The notes: a model not told the origin generated them from the sequence alone. DNA of 7,113 bases from an uncultured Ilumatobacter sp. (GCA_938049325.1 CALICC010000064.1:1-7113); one strand, 5' to 3'. Numbered from the stretch's first letter, positions 1-6,867 are shown. Numbers and translations are program-made.

Positions 1-3000
1 AGTCGTCGTCGCCGATGATGACAACGCCAAGGCCGCCGAACGACGTGTCGATCGTTGCGTTCGCCGACGGATTGGTGAAGCTGATTGGCACCCACTCACC
101 GAGGAAGAACGGCACTTCGTCGATCGTGTCGCCGAGAACGGTGATCGGCACGAACACCTCGGTGACCCCGGCCGGGAACACCGCCGTGCCCGATGCGGCG
201 ATGTAGTCGAGCCCCGGCGTGGCGAGGCCGGTGGCGCCGGTGTCGAACGTGGCCCATTCGACGGTGATCGGCGTGGACCAGGCTTTGTCGAGCGTGACCG
301 GAACCATGGCGACCTGGCTTCCCGTATCGCCTTCCGGACCACCGATCGCACCGGGGAGAATCACGGGCAACGCTTCGAGGTCGAGGCCGACGACCACGGG
401 ATCGTGGTCGCTCGACTTGAACTCGTCACCAACGGCCTGGCCGGGTGGGTTGAAGTTCTGGTAATCGAGCGCAAACGGCTCGTCGGCGTTGATGTGCCAC
501 GTCGCGGCCCCGGTCACCTGACCGGAGAGCGCCGTGTTCGCCAACGCATAGTCGAGCGAGCCGTGCTCGCCGTCGAACACGTAACTGTGCCCGCCGTCCG
601 CCCAGCTGTTTCCTGTTCCGAGCGTTTCGACGACGTTGCTCCAGCCGAGACCCTCGAGGGTCGTGACGGGATCTTCGTTTGCGTAGGCATTGATGTCGCC
701 CAAGATGATCGCGTTGTGCGCACCGCTCCCGGTCGGGTCGGCGTCCATCCATTGCCCGAGCACGGATGCTGCGGCAGCTCGGGTCAGGTTGCAGTTGCCT
801 TGGAAGTTGGGATCTTCGACATCGATGCCTGCCCCGTACGGAGCGACCCCGAACGCCGCATCACCCGGGTTCGACACGTCATCGCACGACGAACCCTTCG
901 ACTTCAGGTGACTGACCGACACGGTCAGACTCTCACCTGACGCCGTGTGCTCGAAGGTCTGTGCGAGCGTCGGGCGGTTCTTGTCATCGATGTAGGCGGG
1001 ACTCACGCTGCTGTCGAGCACTGCGAAGCCGCCGTCGAGGGTCACGGTCGCCGTGTCGTACATCAGCCCGACGGTGATGGCGTCGGTGCCGATGAATCCG
1101 GTGGCCACGTAGGCGTATGTCCGGGTGGAGGCTGCGTTGACCTTGGTGACCAGATCGGCCACCGCCGCGTCGGTGGCGCTGTTCTCGAGCTCGACGAGTC
1201 CGACGATGTCGGCATCCAGCTCGGTCAGTGCTGCCACGATCTTCGCCGACTGCAGGTCGAATTCGGCCACCGTGTCGGCACCGCGACAGTCGGCCGGGTT
1301 CGACGGCGGACCACATTGGTCCGAGCCGGTGTCGATCGTGACGAAGTAGTTCAACACGTTGAACGAAGCAACGGTCAGGTCACCGCCGACTGCCGGCACA
1401 CCAGCGGGGCGCGGCGTGCGGTTGATGGTGACGGCACCGTCGGGATCGTTCGGATCGAGGGTGTTGACGGGGAGCACCTCGTACTCACCGAACGCGAAGT
1501 TGACCACGCCGTTCAAGCCGGTGACCTCGTCGCCGCTGCGCAGCGTGTTGTCAGGTCCGCCGAGGAACGGGGTGGGCTCGGGGTTCCACGAGGAGAGCCC
1601 CGACGGGAACGACTCGTTCTCGTCTTCACCGTCGTCGAGGACGACGCGGCTGTCGAGGTTCAGCTGACGCTGGCTCGCGGCCGCAGCGCTACCGACTGGG
1701 TTGGTCTGGTTGGGATGATCCTGCGCGCCGATTGCCGACAGCTGCACTTCACCGAACGACCCCAGAGGGAACAGACCGGTGACGAACAGGCTTTGGCTGA
1801 AGCTGACCGACATCCCTTCGATGGCTTCCCAGTCGACGACGGGGTCACCCACTGCCGTCGGGACGGTCGGAGTTGCAGGTGTGGGCGCCGTGTTGCCCGA
1901 CGACACGACCGTGATGTCGGTGACCGACGCGATCTGTGTCTGCGTGAAGAACTCGGTCACGGTACCCGTGACCGACACCAGGTCGTTGACGGCGACGCTC
2001 GTGCCACCCGGGGCATACACGAAGATGCCTTCGGACGTGGCCGGGTCGGCGTCGGCGTCGGCATCTTCTTCCTGGACGAAGAAGCCTTCGAGCGGCTCGT
2101 CGTTCACCGGGTCACCGGTGACGATGGTCTGGAAGTCACCGACGACGATGCCTTCGATCGTGACGATCGATCCGACGAGCGGGCTGGCGGTGCCGTTCCC
2201 CTGGATGTCGTGGATGAGCTCCGTCGATGCAGAAGGTGGCGTGTTGAGCACACCGGGGCTGGCGGGCGCCGGGCCCGTCCAGACTCCGCTCAGGAGTTGG
2301 ATCGACTGACCGATCGGTGTCGCGGATGTCTCCGACACACCGAGGTCGGTACTGGTGAGGCCGGCGGCGGGACCATCGGTTGCTGCGAAGGTCCCCTCGT
2401 AGCTGACGAACTCGATGACCGTGTTGGTGTCATCGACGAGTGCCACCGCGTCGGGACCGTTCTGGATGGAGGACGGCGGAGCGAAGTCGACAGCTCCGGA
2501 GCCAGTTCCTTCGTCGTCGATCGACCCCGACAACGCGATGGTGCCGTACGAGGCACCGTTGCTGCCGTTGTACAGCTCCAGGCTCCATCCGGTCAGGTCG
2601 GTGCCCGCGGGACCTTCGACTTCGACGAACTCGCCGACGTCGGTTCCCGAGTTGTCGTAGTGGATCTCTGAGATCTTCACGCTGGGCGTCGAGCCACCAA
2701 AGCTCTGACCGACGTTGACCGCTCCGGGCGACTCACTGGCAGGACCCGTCCACGAGAAGTCGCCCGCGGTTGTTCCTGATCCGGTGAGCTGCAACGAGCT
2801 GCCGATGGGCGTCGAACTCGTCTCGCTCACGCCGATGTCGGTACTGGTCTGACCGCTCGCTGTGCCACCCGTGGCGACCAGGGTTCCTTCGTAACTGAGG
2901 AACTGCACCAGTGCGCTCGATGCATCGATCAGTGCGAGCCCGTCGGGCGAACCGTTCTGGAGTCCGTTCGTGGGAAGCGCAACCGAGATCGTGCCGTACC

Positions 3001-3313
3001 CACTGCCCTCGTCGGCGATGACACCCGAGAGCGATTCGGTGCCGTACAGCGATCCGTTGCTGCCGTTGTAGAGCTCGACGCTCCACCCGGCGAGGTCGGT
3101 ACCCGCGGGTCCGGCGATTTCGAAGAACTCGCCGACGTCGCCGCTGGCGTTGTCGTAGTGCAGTTCGTTGATGAAGACCGTCGATGACGATCCCGGCACG
3201 GCAACGGCTGGCGAACCGACGCCAACGGTCGCAGCGGATGCTGCGACCAACACTGCGGCGACGGCGATGTGCCGGCGACGCGGCCCACGATGAACTGAAC
3301 CCTTGAACTGCAT
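1..3313 (-). CDS. Secreted ExeM/NucH-type extracellular nuclease, 3' end beyond window
   Basis: Predicted secreted endonuclease that hydrolyses extracellular nucleic acid. The frame is open for 1104 codons from ATG at 3313 to the left edge with no stop, so the C-terminus is missing. Residues 1-38 look like a signal peptide: basic HRGPRRRH, an Ala/Val-rich core, and AVA before the predicted cleavage. Two lamin-tail domains follow (46-200 and 212-357, each starting with a HYDN motif and carrying SYEG), then an OB-fold (about 365-470) with the family motif GFFVQEEDADADADP. The EEP catalytic domain spans about 645-975. Its key residues are N652 (SFNVLNY), E708 (GLVELEN), H802 (SHLKSKG), D873 and N875 (GDIN), and D969-H970 (SDHDP). 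C667, C676, C810 and C841 could form disulfides, fitting an exported protein. A Calx-beta domain (about 981-1104) ends in IIGDDD at the edge; more repeats or a surface anchor probably follow. The start is supported by a Shine-Dalgarno site 7 nt upstream. Family and fold are confident; substrate preference (DNA or RNA) is inferred. Confidence 0.93.
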   Translation of the reverse strand, partial: MQFKGSVHRGPRRRHIAVAAVLVAASAATVGVGSPAVAVPGSSSTVFINELHYDNASGDVGEFFEIAGPAGTDLAGWSVELYNGSNGSLYGTESLSGVIADEGSGYGTISVALPTNGLQNGSPDGLALIDASSALVQFLSYEGTLVATGGTASGQTSTDIGVSETSSTPIGSSLQLTGSGTTAGDFSWTGPASESPGAVNVGQSFGGSTPSVKISEIHYDNSGTDVGEFVEVEGPAGTDLTGWSLELYNGSNGASYGTIALSGSIDDEGTGSGAVDFAPPSSIQNGPDAVALVDDTNTVIEFVSYEGTFAATDGPAAGLTSTDLGVSETSATPIGQSIQLLSGVWTGPAPASPGVLNTPPSASTELIHDIQGNGTASPLVGSIVTIEGIVVGDFQTIVTGDPVNDEPLEGFFVQEEDADADADPATSEGIFVYAPGGTSVAVNDLVSVTGTVTEFFTQTQIASVTDITVVSSGNTAPTPATPTVPTAVGDPVVDWEAIEGMSVSFSQSLFVTGLFPLGSFGEVQLSAIGAQDHPNQTNPVGSAAAASQRQLNLDSRVVLDDGEDENESFPSGLSSWNPEPTPFLGGPDNTLRSGDEVTGLNGVVNFAFGEYEVLPVNTLDPNDPDGAVTINRTPRPAGVPAVGGDLTVASFNVLNYFVTIDTGSDQCGPPSNPADCRGADTVAEFDLQSAKIVAALTELDADIVGLVELENSATDAAVADLVTKVNAASTRTYAYVATGFIGTDAITVGLMYDTATVTLDGGFAVLDSSVSPAYIDDKNRPTLAQTFEHTASGESLTVSVSHLKSKGSSCDDVSNPGDAAFGVAPYGAGIDVEDPNFQGNCNLTRAAAASVLGQWMDADPTGSGAHNAIILGDINAYANEDPVTTLEGLGWSNVVETLGTGNSWADGGHSYVFDGEHGSLDYALANTALSGQVTGAATWHINADEPFALDYQNFNPPGQAVGDEFKSSDHDPVVVGLDLEALPVILPGAIGGPEGDTGSQVAMVPVTLDKAWSTPITVEWATFDTGATGLATPGLDYIAASGTAVFPAGVTEVFVPITVLGDTIDEVPFFLGEWVPISFTNPSANATIDTSFGGLGVVIIGDDD
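2243..2680 (-). repeat. Lamin-tail domain copy 2 (intragenic tandem repeat)
   Basis: Encodes residues 212-357 of the nuclease, from VKISEIHYDN to PGVLN. It shares GPAGTDL, a GWSLELYNGSNG motif, SYEGT and a SETSATPIG-like motif with copy 1. It is slightly shorter than copy 1, mainly because the Gly/Ser/Thr-rich segment before the closing WTGPA motif is reduced. An 11-residue linker separates the two copies. Confidence 0.85.
2714..3178 (-). repeat. Lamin-tail domain copy 1 (intragenic tandem repeat)
   Basis: Encodes residues 46-200 of the nuclease. It runs from VFINELHYDN to the PGAVN motif and includes GPAGTDL, GWSVELYNGSNG and SYEG. It is clearly homologous to copy 2 just downstream in the protein. 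The similarity extends to DNA: a 17-bp identical stretch encoding the YNGSNG region lies at 3054-3070 here and at 2556-2572 in copy 2. Lamin-tail domains in secreted bacterial nucleases are thought to mediate binding to surfaces or nucleic acid; that role is inferred here. Confidence 0.85.
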
Positions 3314-3320
3314 GCGTCGA

Positions 3321-3328
3321 TCCCCTTT
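3321..3328 (-). promoter_or_regulatory. Ribosome binding site of the nuclease gene
   Basis: Read on the minus strand this is AAAGGGGA, a strong match to the anti-Shine-Dalgarno complement. Seven bases separate it from the ATG at 3313. It fixes the start of the nuclease, because the following codons give a good signal peptide. It is the clearest ribosome binding site in the window; the other two minus-strand genes lack a comparable one. Confidence 0.75.
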
Positions 3329-3338
3329 GGCGGAAGGC

Positions 3339-3366
3339 GGTGTGGATCGAGTTGTCGGTCCACACC
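3339..3366. promoter_or_regulatory. 28-bp dyad in the nuclease 5' leader or promoter region
   Basis: GGTGTGGA (3339-3346) and TCCACACC (3359-3366) are perfect inverted arms of 8 bp. Inside them one imperfect pair (T-G at 3347/3358) is followed by three further pairs, CGA with TCG, around a 4-base loop (3351-3354). The element lies 25 bp upstream of the nuclease ATG and 11 bp upstream of its ribosome binding site. It has no T-run, so it is not a typical intrinsic terminator. An operator for a dimeric regulator or an mRNA hairpin in the leader are the plausible roles. The symmetry is seen directly; the role is inferred. Confidence 0.5.
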
Positions 3367-3472
3367 AAAGCGGTATGCGCCGATGGTAAACCCTCTGCGC
3401 CGGGCGTGCTGACAAACTGCTCGCGAGCGTCGGTCCAGCCGGTCCGAGAGCCAGGTTCGAGTCAGTAGAGCC

Positions 3473-5302
3473 TCACGGTCGTGCGACGCGGTCCGCTTCC
3501 ACGACCACGTACTTCGATGCGTCGCCGTGCTCCGACGCGTCGCCCGAACCGACGACGAACAACGCCCACCCGCGGGGCTCGAGTTCGACGTCGAGCGTTG
3601 CCGACCGTGATGTCGATCGACCGCGCCAGTCGTACACCACCCGTTCGTTGCCGAGATCGAACCGGTCGACGATCGGCCCACGCGTCGATGCCGTGTTGAT
3701 CGCGAGCACGTACGTCCACACTTCCGAGCCCACGGTTGCCGTCGTCGTTGCCCACATCAACCGCTCACCACGCTCCGGCGCTCCGAACAGGCAGTCGTCG
3801 ATCGCTGCGATCGCACGGTCGACTCGGCGCAGACGGCCGTCCGCATCACATGTGCGCAACACGATCTCGCGGTCGGTGTGCCCGAGCCGGTCGCCCAGCC
3901 CGACCGGGCCACCCGACAGTGCGGCGAGCACCGCTTCGAGCTCGGCGTGCTCGTCGCCATCGATCGCGTCGTCGGTGTCGGTGACCGACGCACGTGAGAA
4001 GAAGCAGTCCTTGTAGGCAAGCAAGCCGAGCGTGTTGGCCAACCGATTGACGGTGAGGAACCACGTCCAGAGAAACGCCGAGTCGTCGGCGAAGCGATAG
4101 TCGTCGCAGGTCCTCACGGCGATCACCCGGTCGAGCGATGCTGCGAGCATCAGGTCGGCCGGTGTCGCCATGCACCACAGCAAGTCGACGTCGGTCGAAC
4201 CAGCGTGTTCGTTGAGTGATCGCTGCCACGCGGCTGCGCGGTCGGGGGCGGAGCGAAGCTCGCGCACACCGAACCAGAACATCAGCATCCAGTCCTGTTC
4301 GATGCACGTGACACCCCAGCGTACGGCGTCGTCGAACCAGCGACGGAAGAACGTCGGGTCCTTCGGGTGTGCAGCGAGTTCGTCGATCCACCACTCCTCC
4401 GGCCCGGTGACGTACGGCGACGCCGGCGAGATGTGACGAGCGTGCATGCTCAGCGGCAGACCGACACGATCCGCGAACGATCGAATCGGGTCGGGGTCCC
4501 CTCCGGGAAAGGCGTCTGGGCGCGCGGTCCATTCGAGCATGCCGGTCGGCGGCACCTCTTCGGGATATCCGATCTCCGCGATCGGTCGTGCCGTTTCGTG
4601 GCGATAGCTCCACGAATCGAGCTCGACCGATCGGATGGGCACACCCTGCTCACGCAGATCGGCGACGACGTGCTCGACCGACTCGGTGATACTGCGACCT
4701 GATTCGGTTCGGTACCAGTAGGCGGCTCCGTTGTCGGTCCAGTACGACAGGTGGGTCGACAACGCGTTCTTGCCGGCGTGTTCGACCGGTGGTGCGGATG
4801 ATGCATCGAGATCCGATCGCCACGCGGCCAACACCTCCTCGACGCTGCGACCCTCGTAGATGCCGAGTGTGCTGGTGAAGCCGGCCGGCACCTCGTCGAG
4901 ATCGCCGTGCCAACCCCACATCAGTCCGTCGGGGGTGACGGCGATGACCTGCTCGTGAAACTGATCGACGGGAGCGAGCAGAACGACGTCGTCTCCCGAG
5001 CGCGCGATCAGCGGCGAGACCACAGCTGGCGACCGCAACCCGGGCGCCGGTCGGAACTCGAAGTCGAGCGCCGACCCGCCCACGACCGGGAGCGCGAACT
5101 GGGTGAACGCGTAGCCGACGAACTCGACGTCGTCGGGCAACGACGACGTCGACCACAACACGCCGCAGCTGGGTTCGGCAAAGTGTTCTGTTGCAATGCC
5201 GACCAGGTCGTCGTCGGCCGCGAGAGTGAGTCGGTTGTCGGCGACTCGCACCGAGACGCCACCGCGCACAACACGCTGCGGGAGTCCGAGGAGCTTCGTC
5301 AT
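3473..5302 (-). CDS. Glycoside hydrolase, GH36-like (raffinose synthase/Sip1-related)
   Basis: A 609-residue protein with no signal peptide or membrane segment, so probably cytoplasmic. An N-terminal beta-sandwich-like region (about 1-175) precedes a TIM-barrel-like region (about 180-500) and a C-terminal beta domain (about 510-609). The order of motifs matches the raffinose synthase/Sip1 branch of GH36. These are a Trp/Tyr-rich strand (YWTDNGAAYWY, 187-197), SVELDSW (225-231), GVTCIEQDW (330-338), RTCDDYRF (397-404), SGGPVGLGDRLG (463-474), and DDCLFGAP (502-509) in the position of the family's DCLF motif. By position D337 is the candidate nucleophile and D400 or D401 the acid/base. These motifs diverge from the plant forms, so an alpha-galactoside substrate is only a guess. 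Start at ATG 5302 has no clear Shine-Dalgarno site. The gene lies 60 bp after the dehydrogenase stop on the same strand and may be cotranscribed with it. Family placement rests on motif recall, not a search. Confidence 0.83.
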   Translation of the reverse strand: MTKLLGLPQRVVRGGVSVRVADNRLTLAADDDLVGIATEHFAEPSCGVLWSTSSLPDDVEFVGYAFTQFALPVVGGSALDFEFRPAPGLRSPAVVSPLIARSGDDVVLLAPVDQFHEQVIAVTPDGLMWGWHGDLDEVPAGFTSTLGIYEGRSVEEVLAAWRSDLDASSAPPVEHAGKNALSTHLSYWTDNGAAYWYRTESGRSITESVEHVVADLREQGVPIRSVELDSWSYRHETARPIAEIGYPEEVPPTGMLEWTARPDAFPGGDPDPIRSFADRVGLPLSMHARHISPASPYVTGPEEWWIDELAAHPKDPTFFRRWFDDAVRWGVTCIEQDWMLMFWFGVRELRSAPDRAAAWQRSLNEHAGSTDVDLLWCMATPADLMLAASLDRVIAVRTCDDYRFADDSAFLWTWFLTVNRLANTLGLLAYKDCFFSRASVTDTDDAIDGDEHAELEAVLAALSGGPVGLGDRLGHTDREIVLRTCDADGRLRRVDRAIAAIDDCLFGAPERGERLMWATTTATVGSEVWTYVLAINTASTRGPIVDRFDLGNERVVYDWRGRSTSRSATLDVELEPRGWALFVVGSGDASEHGDASKYVVVEADRVARP

Positions 5303-5318
5303 CGAGAGGTCATCGAGA
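5297..5318 (-). repeat. 11-bp tandem duplication spanning the GH36-like start codon
   Basis: On the minus strand, TCTCGATGACC (5318-5308) is followed directly by TCTCGATGACG (5307-5297), identical at 10 of 11 bases. Each copy contains an ATG. The downstream ATG (5302) opens the long frame. The upstream ATG (5313) gives only M-T-S-R and then a TGA at 5301-5299, which overlaps the real ATG as ATGA. The duplication is seen directly; any effect on translation is inferred. Confidence 0.6.
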
Positions 5319-5362
5319 TGAGGTCACCGCTCCGGGAAACTCATCAGCGAAACAACGGGCGA

Positions 5363-6694
5363 TCAGGCCGGTCCAGAGAACGCGCCGTCCTTCACCTCGG
5401 AGGTGTTCGCGAGGAACGCCTCCTTCGGGTTGTAGTCGCGCGCCTTGTCTTCACCGTCGTTGACTTCTTTGCGGCCCACGACCATCCAGTGCACTTCGTC
5501 GGGGCCATCAGCCAGACGCAGCGTGCGCTGACCGGTGTACATGTCGGCGAGCGGCGTCCATTGCGACACACCCGTGGCGCCGTGCATCTGAATTGCCTGG
5601 TCGATGATCTCGCACACGCGAATCGGCACCATGGCCTTCACCGCGCTGACCCAGACGCGAGCTTCGGAGTTGCCGAGCTCATCCATGGCTTTGGCGGCAG
5701 TGAGGACCATGCGGCGCATCGACTCGATCTCGATGCGCGCCTTGGCGATCATCTCCGTGTTGCCGCCGAGCTTCGCGAGCGGCTTGCCGAAACCGTCGCG
5801 GCTGAGGCCGCGTGACACCATCATCTCGAGCGCCTTCTCGGCCTGACCGATCGCGCGCATGCAGTGGTGGATGCGGCCCGGGCCGAGGCGGACCTGGCTG
5901 ATCTCGAAGCCGCGTCCTTCGCCGAGCAGCACGTTCTCGTACGGCACGCGGACGTTGTCGAACTTGATGTGCATGTGGCCGTGCGGCGCGTCGTCTTTAC
6001 CGAACACATGCATCGGGCCGAGGATCTTCACACCGGGCGTGTCGATCGGGACGAGGATCTGTGACTGACGCTGGTGCGGCGGGCCGTCGGGGCTGGTCTG
6101 CACCATGGTGATCATGATCTTGCAGCGTGGGTCGCCGGCGCCCGAGATGTAGTATTTCTCGCCGTTGATGAGCCATTCGTCGCCGTCGCGCTCGGCCTTG
6201 CACGAAACGTTCTTGGCGTCGGAAGAGGCAACGTCGGGCTCGGTCATCGCGTAGGCCGAGCGGATCTCGCCGGCGAGCAGCGGCTTGAGCCACTGCTCTT
6301 TTTGCGCTTCGGTGCCGACGCGTTCGAGCACCTCCATGTTGCCCGTGTCGGGCGCGGCGCAGTTCATCGATTCCGAGGCGAGCGGGTTCTTACCCAACTC
6401 GATTGCGATGTACGCGTAGTCGAGGTTGGACAGGCCTTCACCGGTCTCGGCGTCGGGCAGAAAGAAGTTCCACAGACCGTTGGCCTTGGCCTTGTCCTTC
6501 ACGCCCTGGAGCAGTTCGAGCTGGCCCGGCGCGTAGCCCCAGCGGTCTTCGCGCTCCGCACCGAGTTTGAAGAACTCCTCGGACATCGGCTGCACCTCTT
6601 CGCGAATGAAGGTCTTCACCTTCTCGTAGAGCGGGCGCACGCCCTCGGACATCCGGAGGTCGTACATGTCAACGGTTGATTCGAGAGCAGCCAT
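5363..6694 (-). CDS. Acyl-CoA dehydrogenase, FadE2/ACAD10-11 type
   Basis: FAD-dependent acyl-CoA dehydrogenase, 443 residues, cytoplasmic, catalysing alpha,beta-dehydrogenation of an acyl-CoA with electrons passed to ETF. The N-terminal helical domain covers about 1-140. The flavin and substrate motif AYAMTEPDVASSDA (147-160) opens the middle beta domain (about 145-255), which contains WLINGEKYYISGAG (174-187). The C-terminal helical domain carries GRGFEISQVRLGPGR (260-274), QMHGATG (369-375) and RTLRLADGPDEVH (390-402). In the ADGP motif, D396 sits where medium-chain enzymes have the catalytic Glu (YEGT); this is typical of the ACAD10/11 and FadE2 group. In that group some members act on branched or hydroxylated acyl chains, so a straight-chain substrate should not be assumed. 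No aminoglycoside phosphotransferase-like kinase, the usual partner of ACAD10/11 domains, is visible here. Start is uncertain: ATG 6694 has no strong Shine-Dalgarno site, and M10 (6667) would also give a normal N-terminus. A TANNNT -10-like TAAGTT lies about 10 bases before ATG 6694, so a nearly leaderless transcript is possible. Confidence 0.95.
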   Translation of the reverse strand: MAALESTVDMYDLRMSEGVRPLYEKVKTFIREEVQPMSEEFFKLGAEREDRWGYAPGQLELLQGVKDKAKANGLWNFFLPDAETGEGLSNLDYAYIAIELGKNPLASESMNCAAPDTGNMEVLERVGTEAQKEQWLKPLLAGEIRSAYAMTEPDVASSDAKNVSCKAERDGDEWLINGEKYYISGAGDPRCKIMITMVQTSPDGPPHQRQSQILVPIDTPGVKILGPMHVFGKDDAPHGHMHIKFDNVRVPYENVLLGEGRGFEISQVRLGPGRIHHCMRAIGQAEKALEMMVSRGLSRDGFGKPLAKLGGNTEMIAKARIEIESMRRMVLTAAKAMDELGNSEARVWVSAVKAMVPIRVCEIIDQAIQMHGATGVSQWTPLADMYTGQRTLRLADGPDEVHWMVVGRKEVNDGEDKARDYNPKEAFLANTSEVKDGAFSGPA

Positions 6695-6867
6695 GTCGAG
6701 AACTTATCCATCGTGCTCCGATCCGGTCCTATCGAGATCGGCGCTCGCGTTCCCCTTTCGTCCACTCACCACCCACTGAGAGCCTGAAAAGAACCGATCA
6801 AATTCGCAGGGAAACACCATGCTTCGATCCACCAGGGTCCCAAATTCGCACGTCTCACGAAGTCGTC
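6695..6867. promoter_or_regulatory. Divergent intergenic region between dehydrogenase and right-edge gene
   Basis: This 173-bp gap separates two genes transcribed away from each other, so both promoters should lie here. It contains a 10-bp perfect direct repeat (CAAATTCGCA at 6799-6808 and 6841-6850) and a small inverted repeat (CCGATC at 6718-6723, GATCGG at 6736-6741). It includes a relatively AT-rich patch around 6786-6804. I cannot name a convincing -35/-10 pair on either strand. Confidence 0.5.
6799..6850 (+). repeat. Pair of 10-bp direct repeats, CAAATTCGCA
   Basis: Two exact copies start at 6799 and 6841. They are 42 bp apart start to start, close to four helical turns, which would place them on the same face of the DNA. 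The second copy ends 17 bp before the ATG at 6868. The spacing and position suit a regulator binding pair, but a 10-bp match can also arise by chance. Confidence 0.35.

Noticed and set aside
2041..2064. Repeated gtcggc units suggesting a microsatellite
   Set aside because: They encode the DADADAD stretch of the OB-fold, a position where homologous nucleases also have an acidic run. The array is very short and in frame.
947..2671. A 574-codon open frame on the plus strand
   Set aside because: It lies wholly antisense to the nuclease gene, whose minus-strand frame shows clear domain motifs throughout. Its product is Arg/Asp/Gly/Val-rich low-complexity sequence without recognisable motifs, as expected from antisense frames in high-GC coding DNA.
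3372..3391. PHO-box-like elements upstream of the nuclease (GTTTACC and GCATACC on the minus strand)
   Set aside because: Phosphate control of an extracellular nuclease would make sense, but the two units are 13 bp apart instead of the 11-bp period of actinobacterial PHO boxes, and the second matches poorly.
3383..3415. Sigma-70-like promoter for the nuclease: TTGTCA and TACCAT on the minus strand
   Set aside because: The hexamers are fair, but the spacer is 21 bp, too long for a normal promoter. I could not find a better-spaced pair.
3419..3428. Palindrome GCTCGCGAGC downstream of the GH36-like stop
   Set aside because: It is only 10 bp with no loop and no T-run, so it is not a terminator. 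Short GC palindromes are common at this base composition.
3846..4613. A 255-codon minus-strand frame, and similar frames at 2929-3681 and 4650-5156
   Set aside because: These are alternative frames of the GH36-like and nuclease genes, rich in Arg and Ser, with no motifs. The overlapping true frames contain the conserved residues.
4907..5815. A 302-codon open frame on the plus strand
   Set aside because: It runs antisense across the end of the dehydrogenase, the 60-bp gap and the start of the GH36-like gene. Spanning two well-supported genes and having no motifs, it is an antisense shadow.
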